Shown here: positions 8,032 through 15,811 of the stretch, one piece after another
Position numbering within the stretch: the stretch's first letter is position 1
Layout of the letters: every line of letters starts with the position of its first letter
Assembly: GCA_963839175.1 (NCBI GenBank)
Contig: CAWIUB010000010.1
Coordinates: 124,001-188,000, forward strand
Source: CAWIUB01 sp963839175
GTDB lineage: Bacteria; Actinomycetota; Actinomycetes; Mycobacteriales; Jatrophihabitantaceae
Direction of reading: 5' to 3'
Length of the DNA: 64,000 bases
Position numbers and translations under genes: made by a program
Notes under the pieces: generated by a model
Seen by the model: only the letters and a program-made list of their open reading frames with translations
What the model was told of the DNA's origin: nothing
The model's database searches: none

Positions 8032-8427
8032 ATGCGACTGTTCCGTCCGAGGATTACCGCCTACGCGCACTGCGATCTGCCCTGCGGGGTGTACGACCCG
8101 GCCCAGGCGCGGATCGAGGCCGAGTCGGTGAAGGCGATCATGGAGAAGTACCAGGGCAACGAGGATCCGGTGTTCCGCACCCGGGCGCTGCTGATCAAGG
8201 AGCAGCGGGCCGAGCTGGTCAAGCATCACCTGTGGGTGTTGTGGACGGACTATTTCAAGCCGGCGCACTTCGAGAAGTATCCGCAGCTGCATGACTTGTT
8301 CAACCGGGCGACGAAGGCGGCGGGTGCCGCGGGCGGCAAGGGATCGGTCGACCCGGCCGAGGGGCAGGCGCTGCTCGACTTGATCGCCGAGATCGACAAG
8401 ATCTTCTGGGAGACCAAGAACGCGTGA
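8032..8427 (+). CDS. sodN: Nickel superoxide dismutase
   Basis: Disproportionates superoxide with a Ni(II/III) hook site; homohexamer in the cytoplasm. The precursor starts MRLFRPRITAYA and then HCDLPCGVYDPAQARIEA; cleavage before His13 yields the canonical nickel hook (H1, C2, C6 of the mature chain). Mature length is about 119 residues, near the family norm of 117. An AGGAGG lies 12 bases before the ATG. SodX is divergent just upstream. Ni-SOD genes are commonly under Nur control; a Nur box was not identified by eye. Confidence 0.97.
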   Translation: MRLFRPRITAYAHCDLPCGVYDPAQARIEAESVKAIMEKYQGNEDPVFRTRALLIKEQRAELVKHHLWVLWTDYFKPAHFEKYPQLHDLFNRATKAAGAAGGKGSVDPAEGQALLDLIAEIDKIFWETKNA

Positions 8428-8733
8428 GCGAGCGAGCATCGTAGGCGCGCTAGCGCCGAGCTTGTGCGGGGGTCCCTGCGAAATCGCGAAGCGATTTCGT
8501 GGGGTGCAGGTGCGGAACGAGCGGCCGATGAGCGGGGTCCCCGGCGAAACGCGCAGCGTCTCGATGGGTGCATGTGCGCTTGCGCAAAGAGGTTGGATCA
8601 TTGAGCGAGCGAGCATCGTAGGCGCGCTCGCGCCGAGCTTGTGCGGGGTCCCTGCGAAATCGCGAAGCGATTTCGTGGGGTGCAGGTGCGGAACGAGCGG
8701 CCGATGAGCGCTTGCGCGAAGAGGTTGAATCAT
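8425..8733. repeat. Tandem duplication (177-bp period) with two REP-like hairpins
   Basis: Copy 1 spans 8425-8601 and copy 2 8602-8733, the second lacking about 45 bp near its end. Each contains GGCGCGCT(A/C)GCGCC and the perfect stem CGAAATCGC-GAA-GCGATTTCG (8479-8499 and 8655-8675). The repeat begins on the sodN stop codon and ends at the start of the phosphatase gene, so it fills the whole intergenic region. The hairpins could end sodN transcription or form a REP-type element. Confidence 0.85.
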
Positions 8734-9409
8734 TAGCGACGACGGTGAGGCCGCCCCCGACTCGGAGCCGGCCTTCGCCGTTGCAGGATCCCTGCCGAAG
8801 GACGCGGCGCTGTGGCTGATCCGCCACGGAGAGACGGAGTGGAGCCGCGACGGCCGGCACACCGGACGCACCGATGTGCCGTTGACCGCACACGGCGAGG
8901 ACCAGGCACGCGCCCTGGCCCCATTGCTAGCCGACCTGCGCCCGGCCCTGGTGCTGACCAGCCCACGGCAGCGCGCGGCACGAACGGCCGAACTGGCGGG
9001 TCTGCGCGTTGACGCCGTCGACCCGGATCTTGCCGAGTGGGACTACGGGGACTACGAGGGGCTGACCACACTGCAGATCCGCGAGCACGCGCCCGGCTGG
9101 TCAGTCTTCACCCACCCGACGCCGGGCGGCGAGACCGTGGCCCAGGTCGGAGCGCGGGCTGATCGACTGCTCACCCGGGTGATCCCGGCGCTCTGCGCGG
9201 GCCCGGTGGTCCTGGTCGCGCATGGCCACATCAGCCGGGTGATCGGCGCGCGCTGGATGGGCCTCGGCGCCCCTGACGGCGCGCGGCTGGCGCTCGGCGT
9301 GGCCGCACCGTCGGTGCTGGGAGCCGAGCACGGACGTCCCGTTGTCGACCACTGGAACATGCCCATCTCGGCCGCGCTGGCGACCGTCAGGACGAGTCCG
9401 GGCGGTTGA
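8732..9409 (+). CDS. Histidine phosphatase (phosphoglycerate-mutase-like, branch 1)
   Basis: A phosphatase of about 225 residues. The catalytic RHGET motif lies in LWLIRHGETEWS, the second-histidine region is VVLVAHGHISRVI, and the GGETVAQVGARAD stretch is typical of the family. No ATG or GTG occurs before the RHG motif in frame. The best N-terminus (xSDDGEAAPDSEP) begins at an ATT at 8732, the last bases of the upstream repeat; a CTG at 8792 is the other option. The stop overlaps the convergent membrane protein gene by 23 bp. Substrate unknown. Confidence 0.85.
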   Translation: MSDDGEAAPDSEPAFAVAGSLPKDAALWLIRHGETEWSRDGRHTGRTDVPLTAHGEDQARALAPLLADLRPALVLTSPRQRAARTAELAGLRVDAVDPDLAEWDYGDYEGLTTLQIREHAPGWSVFTHPTPGGETVAQVGARADRLLTRVIPALCAGPVVLVAHGHISRVIGARWMGLGAPDGARLALGVAAPSVLGAEHGRPVVDHWNMPISAALATVRTSPGG

Positions 9410-9779
9410 GCACCTCCCGCGCGGGTGGCGTGAACAGCAGGTACACCACGGCGAGTGCCGCGAGCAGGATCGGGCCGCCGTACGCGATCCGCCCCGCCTG
9501 GAACGCGAGGCTGAAGCCGACCGGGAGGGCAAGAAGCTGCAGCACGACAACCGGCGTGCGCGCGGCCGGGCGCAGGGCGATCAGCCCACGGGCGCAGCCG
9601 CCCAGGACGAGCGCTCCCACTACGGCGAGCGCCGCGCCAAGCAGCGCGCGCGCCACGCTCTCGGGGTGTCCGGTCACCGTCTTGATCACCAGAATCGCCG
9701 CCGCGACCACGAGGGCGAGCGCCTCCAGCGCGATGATCGCTGCGGCCGCCCGCACCGGACCAGGCACGCGCTCGCTCAT
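9387..9779 (-). CDS. Small integral membrane protein (four helices, about 130 aa)
   Basis: From ATG 9779 the protein begins MSERVPGPVRAAAAII and has four hydrophobic segments separated by short loops: AAAIIALEALALVVAAAILVI, VARALLGAALAVVGALVLGG, TPVVVLQLLALPVGFSLAF and GPILLAALAVVYLLF. It resembles the unnamed actinobacterial membrane proteins found next to phosphatases and lipid kinases; no function can be assigned. Its start faces the lipid kinase gene 16 bp away (divergent), and its end overlaps the phosphatase gene. An in-frame ATG at 9797 is an alternative start. Confidence 0.7.
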   Translation of the reverse strand: MSERVPGPVRAAAAIIALEALALVVAAAILVIKTVTGHPESVARALLGAALAVVGALVLGGCARGLIALRPAARTPVVVLQLLALPVGFSLAFQAGRIAYGGPILLAALAVVYLLFTPPAREVLNRPDSS

Positions 9780-9795
9780 TGCTGGAACCCTAGCC

Positions 9796-10734
9796 ATGGG
9801 TACGCTCCCCGGCGTGCGCGTCCTGGTGATCGTCAACCCTCGGGCGACCGCCATTTCGGTACGTGAGCGTGACGTGCTCACGCATGCACTGGCCAGCGAG
9901 GCTGACGTGCAGGTGGAGGAGACGGCCAACCGCGGCCATGCGGCGGCGCTCGCCTGCCGGGGGATGCGCAACGGTGCCGATGTCGTAGTGGCACTCGGCG
10001 GTGACGGCACGGTAAACGAGGTGATCAACGGCCTGCTCACGGACGGCGTGCACCCGCGTATCCCCTGGCTGGGCGTCGTGCCGACCGGTTCCACAAATGT
10101 GTTCGCGCGTGCGCTGGGCCTGCCCAGCGACCCGATCGAGGCCACCGGCGCCCTGCTTGACGCCTTGCGGGAACACCGCCATCAGTCGATCAGCCTCGGT
10201 CGCCTCGATGACCGGTGGTTCGCGTTCGCGGCCGGCGTCGGCTTCGACGCGGCGATCGTGGCCGGGGTCGAGCGGGCCCGCCGACGCGGCAGGCGCTCGA
10301 CCCACGCCCTATATGCGCGCGTCGGCTTGCGCGAATTTTGGGCGATGGACCGCCGGCATCCGACGCTGCATCTGGAACTGCCCGATGGAACGGTCGTGGA
10401 CGGCCTGTTCTACGCGATCGTCGCTAACACCGATCCGTGGACCTACGTCGGAAACCGGGCACTGCGGCCGACGCCCGGGGCCACCTTCGACACCGGGCTG
10501 GACGTATACGCGCGGCGGCGGATGAGCCTGGTGAGCGCGACGATCGGGCTCGCCCGGATGGCCCGGGCCGAGCCGAAGTCGATGGGACGCGGTGCCATCC
10601 TGCGCCACGACCTTCCCGGTTTGCTGCTGCGCGCCGATGCCCCGATCCTCGTTCAAGTGGACGGAGACCTGCTCGGGCCGCGTGACACGATGCAGTTCTG
10701 GTCGATTCCGCACGCGCTCACAGTGCTTTCCTAG
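9796..10734 (+). CDS. Diacylglycerol/lipid kinase family protein (DAGK_cat)
   Basis: A 312-residue soluble kinase-like protein. The nucleotide-binding motif is VALGGDGTVNEVING (residues about 66-80), followed by GVVPTGSTNVFARALG, both characteristic of DagK/YegS/BmrU lipid kinases. The C-terminal beta domain ends with VQVDGDLLGPRDTMQFW, as in family members. It probably phosphorylates diacylglycerol or a related long-chain lipid at the membrane. I chose ATG 9796; a GTG at 9814 would remove six residues. It lies upstream of whiB1, as in other actinobacteria. Confidence 0.88.
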   Translation: MGTLPGVRVLVIVNPRATAISVRERDVLTHALASEADVQVEETANRGHAAALACRGMRNGADVVVALGGDGTVNEVINGLLTDGVHPRIPWLGVVPTGSTNVFARALGLPSDPIEATGALLDALREHRHQSISLGRLDDRWFAFAAGVGFDAAIVAGVERARRRGRRSTHALYARVGLREFWAMDRRHPTLHLELPDGTVVDGLFYAIVANTDPWTYVGNRALRPTPGATFDTGLDVYARRRMSLVSATIGLARMARAEPKSMGRGAILRHDLPGLLLRADAPILVQVDGDLLGPRDTMQFWSIPHALTVLS

Positions 10735-11004
10735 CGGCTTTTATATGGATATAGGGGAAACCTTCCACCAGGGAACGCGATGTTAACCCGCAAGCGTCTT
10801 GCCGGATCGGGGAGATTCGACAACGCTTACTTGGTCGGCGGGGGAATGTACTCGGTCTGTCACTCTTCGTGGTCGAGTGTGACCTCCCCCGTACTTGCCA
10901 GGGAGAATGCTTGCTGAGCGCAGCAGCTCGTGAAAGAATTCACAAACACGGCGGGACGGTGACGTCCGGCCGTGCGTCATGAGCCGAGTGAGGAGAGGCG
11001 CGTA

Positions 11005-11256
11005 ATGGATTGGCGGCACCGCGCGGTCTGCCGTGACGAGGACCCGGAGTTGTTCTTCCCGATCGGGAACACCGGGCCCGCGCTCTTGCAGATCGAGCAA
11101 GCCAAGACCGTCTGCCGACGGTGCCCAGTTGTCCAGGAATGCCTGGCGTGGGCCCTCGAGAGCGGACAGGACGCCGGCGTTTGGGGTGGCCTGTCCGAGG
11201 ATGAACGGCGGGCGCTCAAAAGGCGCAACGCCCGCGCACGCGCCCGCATGGCCTGA
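11005..11256 (+). CDS. whiB1: WhiB1-type [4Fe-4S] transcription factor
   Basis: An 83-residue Wbl protein with iron-sulfur cysteines C9, C37, C40 and C46, then GVWGG and the basic tail RRALKRRNARARARM. The N-terminus MDWRHRAVCRDEDPELFFP is nearly identical in pattern to mycobacterial WhiB1 (NO-sensitive, binds the primary sigma factor). AGGAGAGG stands nine bases before the ATG. The 270-bp leader from 10735 holds an imperfect dyad (GGTC...CACTC / GAGTG...GACC at about 10854-10884) that could be an operator. The divergent sensor kinase gene pdtaS follows convergently, as in mycobacteria. Confidence 0.95.
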   Translation: MDWRHRAVCRDEDPELFFPIGNTGPALLQIEQAKTVCRRCPVVQECLAWALESGQDAGVWGGLSEDERRALKRRNARARARMA

Positions 11257-11289
11257 CGCCGCTTTCACCCGGATCCGCCTGGCAGCGCC

Positions 11290-12786
11290 TTACCGGGGGC
11301 TCGTCACCCCCGACCGCTGCGCCAGCGGGAGATTGACTGCGGCACGCGTCCCGGCAGCGCCGTCGGCACGGCTGTGCAGTTCCAGCGACCCGCCAAGTTC
11401 CGCCGATACTAGCGTCCGGACGATCTGCAGGCCGAGCCGGTCGGTGGCGTCCGGGTTGAAGCCGGCGGGCAGCCCGGATCCGTCGTCGCTGACGATCACG
11501 CTCAGCTGGCCTCGTGCCCGCTTCGCGTCGACCTCGACCGTGCCGGCCTGACCGGCCGCGAAGGCGTGCTCCACGGCGTTCTGGGCCAGCTCGGTGAGGA
11601 CCAGCACGAGTGAGGTGGCGATCTCGGCCGGCAGGTCGCCGAACGTCCCGGTGCGGCGCAGGACGACGCGGTCGGCCGATCCGGTGACCTCGGTGAGCAT
11701 GCCGAGCAGGCGGTCGACGACTTCGTCGAAAGCAACAACTTCGTCTACCGAGACCGACAGCGTCTCGTGCACCAAGGCGATCGAAGTGATGCGCCGCATC
11801 GACTCCTCGAGGGCAGCGCGAGCCTCCGGCTGCGCGACCCGCCGGGCCTGCAGCCGCAGCAGCGCAGCGACCGTCTGAAGGTTGTTCTTGACGCGGTGGT
11901 GGATCTCGCGGATCGTCGCGTCCTTGCTCAGCAGTGCCCGGTCTCGGCGCCGCAGCTCGGTGATGTCCTGCATGAGCACCAGCGCACCGAGCGGCTCGCC
12001 GCGGGGACGCAGCGGCAGGGCACGGAAGAGCACCGTCGCTCCCCCGCCGTCGACCTCGAGGCTCAGCGTGCTGCCTCCGGCGATCGCGGTGTCGACGGCG
12101 TGGGCGAGATCATGGGCGTCGAACGGGTCGTCGGCGATCGTGCTGGTCAGCGCGGCCACCAGCTCGCCCAGAACATTGCCGGTGACGCCGAGCCGCCGGA
12201 ACGCCGACAGCGCGTTGGGACTCGCATACAGGATCGTGCCGTCGCGCTCGACGCGCAGCACGCCATCGCCGACCCGTGGACCCTCCGCCTCGTCCCGCTG
12301 CGGCGCCTCGCCGGGGAACGTTCCCTCTGCGACCATCGCGGCCAGGTCCGCTGCGCTCTGCAGGTAGACCAGCTCGAGATGACTGGGGCTGCGCACGCTC
12401 GCCAGGTTGCTGTCGCGACCGAGCACGGCAACGAACTCCTCGCCTATACGTACCGGGATCACTTCCCGCCGGATCGGCAGGTCACCGTCCCAGTCGGGCT
12501 CTCCCTCGCGGAAGATCCGCCCCTCCGACAGCGCGACGCGCAGCGCGGCGGCGCGCGATCCGGAGATCGTCGCTCCCACCTGGTCGTGCAGGTAGGCCGT
12601 CGGGCCGGTTGTCGGCCGGCACTGCGCGGCGCAGAGGAACGCCTCCCCCACCGGAACCCATAGCAGCAGGTCGGCGAAGGAAAGGTCTGAGAGCAGCTGC
12701 CACTCGGATACCAGTCGCTGCACGCCCGCCACCTGCGCGTCGTCCAGCGACGTGCGCGCCGCGAGCAGGTCGGAAAGGGCAGACAC
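11290..12786 (-). CDS. pdtaS: PdtaS-type cytosolic sensor histidine kinase (GAF-PAS-HisKA_2-HATPase)
   Basis: 498 residues with no membrane segments. An N-terminal GAF-like sensor (about 1-155) is followed by a PAS domain (about 170-280), the HisKA_2 box REIHHRVKNNLQTVAALLRLQ (phospho-acceptor His296 or 297), and an ATPase domain with the N box LTELAQNAVEHA and G box VSDDGSGLP. This is the architecture of mycobacterial PdtaS, which signals to the ANTAR antiterminator PdtaR and responds to copper and nitric oxide. It is convergent with whiB1 and upstream of rsrA-sigR on the same strand, matching mycobacterial gene order. Confidence 0.93.
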   Translation of the reverse strand: MSALSDLLAARTSLDDAQVAGVQRLVSEWQLLSDLSFADLLLWVPVGEAFLCAAQCRPTTGPTAYLHDQVGATISGSRAAALRVALSEGRIFREGEPDWDGDLPIRREVIPVRIGEEFVAVLGRDSNLASVRSPSHLELVYLQSAADLAAMVAEGTFPGEAPQRDEAEGPRVGDGVLRVERDGTILYASPNALSAFRRLGVTGNVLGELVAALTSTIADDPFDAHDLAHAVDTAIAGGSTLSLEVDGGGATVLFRALPLRPRGEPLGALVLMQDITELRRRDRALLSKDATIREIHHRVKNNLQTVAALLRLQARRVAQPEARAALEESMRRITSIALVHETLSVSVDEVVAFDEVVDRLLGMLTEVTGSADRVVLRRTGTFGDLPAEIATSLVLVLTELAQNAVEHAFAAGQAGTVEVDAKRARGQLSVIVSDDGSGLPAGFNPDATDRLGLQIVRTLVSAELGGSLELHSRADGAAGTRAAVNLPLAQRSGVTSPR

Positions 12787-12936
12787 CGTGCTTAGCGTGT
12801 CACGGACGCGTTCACCGCCGCACGCGGGGTTCGGTGACGTGCGGCACCTTCACCCCCGAAGGCCAGAGCGCTGGATGATCGGCTCTTCCCCGCGAATGTG
12901 TGTGCCAGCACCGTCACAGCGACGATTGAACCCGGG

Positions 12937-13233
12937 TTAGTCGGGCCGGTATTCCAGGTGGGCGGTCTCGATGGTCACCTGGGTCAGCCGCGCGCGGATG
13001 TTCGCGCGCAGGGTCTCTGGCGCCCGGTCGCCGCCGCAGCAGCGGGCCACCAGCGACTTGATGTCCTGCTCGAGGCCGAACTGCCGCAGGCACGGCGCGC
13101 ATTCGTCCAGGTGCGCTCGGATACGGCTCCGCACGGCGGGGTCGGTTTCGTCATCGAGGTAGAGGAACACGTCCTTGAGAACGTCGTCACAGTCGACGCC
13201 GCCGGGCCCGAACCCGCCGAGGTACCCGGACAT
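12937..13233 (-). CDS. rsrA: Zinc anti-sigma factor of SigR (RsrA, mycothiol-system type)
   Basis: A 98-residue ZAS-family protein with C15 and the HLDECAPC motif (His41, Cys45, Cys48) that binds zinc. Under disulfide stress these cysteines oxidise, zinc leaves and SigR is released. A further Cys65-Cys66 pair sits near the C-terminal half. The ATG overlaps the stop of sigR (13233), so the two are coupled and made in equal amounts, as expected for a sigma/anti-sigma pair. Confidence 0.95.
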   Translation of the reverse strand: MSGYLGGFGPGGVDCDDVLKDVFLYLDDETDPAVRSRIRAHLDECAPCLRQFGLEQDIKSLVARCCGGDRAPETLRANIRARLTQVTIETAHLEYRPD

Positions 13234-13982
13234 CAGGACTCGCCCCCTGCGCTGGCGGCGCTGCCGGCGGCGATCAGACCGCGCTCGCGCGCGTAGTCGG
13301 CGAGCAGTTCCTGCAGCTGACGGCGTCCGCGGTGCAGGCGCGACATCACCGTGCCGATCGGCGTCCCCATGATCTCAGCGATCTCCTTGTACGCGAAGCC
13401 CTCGACGTCGGCGAGGTACACAGCGAGCCGGAAGTCCTCAGGCAGCGCCTGCAGCGCGTCCTTGACGTCGGAGTCCGGCAGATGGTCCAGCGCCTCCATC
13501 TCGGCGGACCGCAGCCCGCTCGAGGTGTGCGATTCGGCGCGCGCCAGCTGCCAGTCCTCGACGGTCTCGGAGTTGGATTCCTGCGGCTGGCGCTGCTTCT
13601 TGCGGTAGTTGTTGATGAACGTGTTTGTCAGGATTCGGTACAGCCAGGCCTTGAGGTTGGTGCCCTCGGTGAACTGATGGAACGCGGCGAAAGCCTTGAC
13701 GAAGGTCTCCTGCACAAGATCCTCGGCGTCAGCGGGGTTGCGGGTCATACGCATGGCCGCGGCGTACAGCTGGTCGACGAACGGCAACGCATCCCGCTCA
13801 AAGCGGGCCCTGCGGTCCTCGACCGTCTCTTCAGCCACCGTGCTCCCGTCGCCCGCTCCGCCGTGTTGCAGGCAGGATACGTCCGTGCGACCGAGCTCCA
13901 CCGGGCGGACCGTGACCGCTTCGATCTCGCTGCCCGGTCGCTGATAGCTCGGCGGCGCCGGTACCGCGGTGATCACAACCAT
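13233..13982 (-). CDS. sigR: ECF sigma factor SigR/SigH with a long (sigma-R-prime-like) N-terminus
   Basis: An RNA polymerase sigma-70 family ECF factor for thiol-oxidative stress. Region 2 (DLVQETFVKAFAAFHQF, WLYRILTNTFINNYRKK) and region 4 (YKEIAEIMGTPIGTVMSRLHRGRRQL) are complete. Two starts are well supported. ATG 13982 has GGAAGGA seven bases upstream and gives 249 residues. GTG 13838 has GGGAG at good distance and gives about 201 residues, the usual length. The 48-residue extension parallels the unstable stress-induced sigma-R-prime of Streptomyces coelicolor (55 extra residues). A sigma-R-type promoter at 14012-14040 would feed the long form. Confidence 0.95.
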   Translation of the reverse strand: MVVITAVPAPPSYQRPGSEIEAVTVRPVELGRTDVSCLQHGGAGDGSTVAEETVEDRRARFERDALPFVDQLYAAAMRMTRNPADAEDLVQETFVKAFAAFHQFTEGTNLKAWLYRILTNTFINNYRKKQRQPQESNSETVEDWQLARAESHTSSGLRSAEMEALDHLPDSDVKDALQALPEDFRLAVYLADVEGFAYKEIAEIMGTPIGTVMSRLHRGRRQLQELLADYARERGLIAAGSAASAGGES

Positions 13983-14011
13983 CCTTGTCCTTCCAGCCCT
14001 GCCGTTCGTGG

Positions 14012-14040
14012 AACAGGTTGGCTATGCAACTTCATTCCCC
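14012..14040 (-). promoter_or_regulatory. Candidate SigR-dependent (autoregulatory) promoter
   Basis: On the minus strand GGGGAAT (14040-14034), a 19-base spacer, then GTT (14014-14012) match the sigma-R/sigma-H consensus GGAAT-N18/19-GTT. Transcription would begin about 20-25 bases before the ATG at 13982, placing the strong GGAAGGA just inside the message. The element overlaps the 5' end of the divergent ybaK gene. Confidence 0.7.
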
Positions 14041-14533
14041 GGTAACTTGGCCCGACGTGGCTACCGGGACGCCGGCAACGGTGCTGCTCGCCCGCGAGGG
14101 TGTGCCGTTCACCCTGCACCCGTACGCGCACGATCCGCGGGCCGACGCTTTCGGGGACGAGGCCGCCGCGGCCCTGGGCGTGGCGAAGGATCGGATTTTC
14201 AAGACGCTGATCGCGTCGGTCGATCAACGACTCGTCTGCGCAGTCGTCCCCGTTGCCGGGCGGCTGGACCTCAAGGCGCTGGCCGCCGCCGTGGGCGGGA
14301 AGCGGGCAGAGCTGGCCGCGGCGGCCTCTGCGCAACGGGCCACCGGCTACGTGCTGGGTGGTATCTCACCGCTCGGCCACAAGACTCGGCTGCCCGTCGT
14401 CGTCGACGTGTCGGCCCTCACCTTCGAGACCGTGTTCGTCTCGGCCGGCAAGCGTGGCCTGCAGGTCGAGCTGTCGCCTAGGGACCTGGTCCGGCTGACC
14501 GGCGCAAGTGTCGCTGCAATTGCCGGGCCGTGA
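14024..14533 (+). CDS. ybaK: Cys-tRNA(Pro)/Cys-tRNA(Cys) deacylase, YbaK/EbsC family
   Basis: Hydrolyses mischarged aminoacyl-tRNA in trans. It has the YbaK pattern: an N-terminal TPATVLLAREGVPFTLHPYAHDP, FKTLIASVDQRLVCAVVPV carrying the conserved lysine, then GYVLGGISPLGHKTRLPVV, the glycine-rich signature of the family. About 170 residues from ATG 14024 (AGG seven bases upstream); a GTG at 14057 is an alternative giving a more typical length of 158. It is divergent from sigR, and its start lies inside the proposed sigR promoter. Confidence 0.9.
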   Translation: MQLHSPVTWPDVATGTPATVLLAREGVPFTLHPYAHDPRADAFGDEAAAALGVAKDRIFKTLIASVDQRLVCAVVPVAGRLDLKALAAAVGGKRAELAAAASAQRATGYVLGGISPLGHKTRLPVVVDVSALTFETVFVSAGKRGLQVELSPRDLVRLTGASVAAIAGP

Positions 14534-14568
14534 CGGACCGCAGCCACCACATGGCACGATGCGAGCTC

Positions 14569-15129
14569 ATGACGACTCGTGATCTCGGCGTGCAGCCGAC
14601 CGACATCGAGGGACTGCTGGTGATCACCGTGAAGCAGATCACCGACGAGCGGGGCACGGTGCGCGAGTTCTACCGTATGAGCGCGTTCGGTGGGAGAACG
14701 CTGCCCGACGTCGGGCCGTGGCAGCAGGTCAACGTCACCGAAAGCCGGCACGGGGCGATTCGCGGCCTGCACGGCGAAGCGATGACGAAGCTGGTCGCCG
14801 TCGTGCAGGGCGAGGCAGTGGGCGCGTACGTCGACGCACGGCCGGACTCGACGACCCGCGGCGCGGTCGTCACCGTGGCGTTACGCCCGGGAACCCAGGT
14901 GCTGGTCCCGGCCGGGGTGTGCAACGGGTTTCAGTCGGTGAGCCCGGACGGCACGCAGTACCTCTATTGCTTCGACGCCGAGTGGATGCCGGGCATGCCT
15001 GGCGTCGCCGTGAATCCGCTGGACCCGGCACTAGGCATCACCTGGCCAGTTCCTGTCGACCCGACGGACCGCGCCCAGATCTCGGCGAAGGACGCCGGGT
15101 TACCGGCCCTGGCCGAGGTGCTCGGCTAG
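14569..15129 (+). CDS. dTDP-4-dehydrorhamnose 3,5-epimerase-like protein (RmlC family cupin)
   Basis: 186 residues of double-stranded beta-helix type. The RmlC signature RGLHGEAMTKLVAVVQGEAVGAYVD retains the active-site His and Lys, and the distal LYCFDAEWMPGMPGVAVNPLDPALGI resembles the family. The usual AHGF loop reads CNGF, so a catalytic-loop histidine is replaced. It is a diverged member, perhaps acting on another NDP-sugar, rather than core RmlC; no other rhamnose genes are nearby. The stop codon falls within a 15-bp tandem repeat and overlaps the convergent hydrolase gene. Confidence 0.75.
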   Translation: MTTRDLGVQPTDIEGLLVITVKQITDERGTVREFYRMSAFGGRTLPDVGPWQQVNVTESRHGAIRGLHGEAMTKLVAVVQGEAVGAYVDARPDSTTRGAVVTVALRPGTQVLVPAGVCNGFQSVSPDGTQYLYCFDAEWMPGMPGVAVNPLDPALGITWPVPVDPTDRAQISAKDAGLPALAEVLG

Positions 15130-15747
15130 GAACTGCCCGGCTAGGAACTGCCCGGCTAGGAACTCCGCGACCGCCGCGGCGACGGCCGGCAGATCCTTCC
15201 GCAGCGAGTGGTCGGCGCCCGGGATGATGACCAACCTCCGAGCCGGGTCGGGCGGGGGCATTCCGAACGCGTCCCGGGCGCCCTGCACGACCAGCACCGG
15301 GATGCGCGGCAGGGCGAGCTCGTCGAGCCGACTGCGCTCGGGCTTGCCCGGCGGATGGACGGGAAACGCGAGCGCGATCACCGCGACCGCGCCGGTGTCG
15401 GCCGCTGTCCGGCAGGCCACCCGCGCACCGGCCGACCGGCCACCCACGATCAGCGGCAGACCGCGCAGCCCGCGGCGCGCAGCGAGCGCGTGAGCCACCG
15501 CCAGCCACGCCTCGTCCAAACGCGCCGCCGGAGCAGGCGACCGGCGACCGGCGACGACGTGCGGCTGGCTGATCCGGGCAACGGACACGCCCACCCCGAC
15601 TGCGGCGTCGCGAGCGGCCCGCAGATCCGGCGCGTCCACTCCCCCGCTCGCACCATGGCCGAGCATAAGCAACCCAATTGGCCGGCTCGGCTGATCCAGG
15701 TCGGCCCAGGCCGGCCCGGTCGGCGTCGCGATCTCGATCCGAGACAT
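15100..15747 (-). CDS. Alpha/beta hydrolase of the KANL3/Tex30 (dienelactone-hydrolase-like) family
   Basis: 215 residues from ATG 15747. It shows the early strand-loop GLLMLGHGASGGVDAPDL, the nucleophile elbow IVGGRSAGARVACRTA (Ser in GRSAG), the acid region VLVVQGARDAFG and the terminal histidine IIPGADHSL. That order is typical of this small hydrolase family; substrate is unknown. The last residues contain repeated AGQFL units encoded by a DNA tandem repeat. Its 3' end overlaps the rmlC-like gene tail to tail by 30 bp. Confidence 0.85.
   Translation of the reverse strand: MSRIEIATPTGPAWADLDQPSRPIGLLMLGHGASGGVDAPDLRAARDAAVGVGVSVARISQPHVVAGRRSPAPAARLDEAWLAVAHALAARRGLRGLPLIVGGRSAGARVACRTAADTGAVAVIALAFPVHPPGKPERSRLDELALPRIPVLVVQGARDAFGMPPPDPARRLVIIPGADHSLRKDLPAVAAAVAEFLAGQFLAGQFLAEHLGQGR
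15124..15165. repeat. 15-bp tandem repeat (about 2.7 units) in a convergent gene overlap
   Basis: The unit GGCTAGGAACTGCCC repeats with a perfect period of 15 and a partial third copy. It contains the rmlC-like stop codon on the plus strand and encodes repeated AGQFL in the hydrolase C-terminus on the minus strand. In-frame expansion would lengthen only the hydrolase tail. Confidence 0.85.
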
Positions 15748-15811
15748 CGCTAGAACAGCGACTGCGCCCCGACCGGCGCAGTCATGCAGCAGCCTGATTG
15801 CCGGCGCCTGC

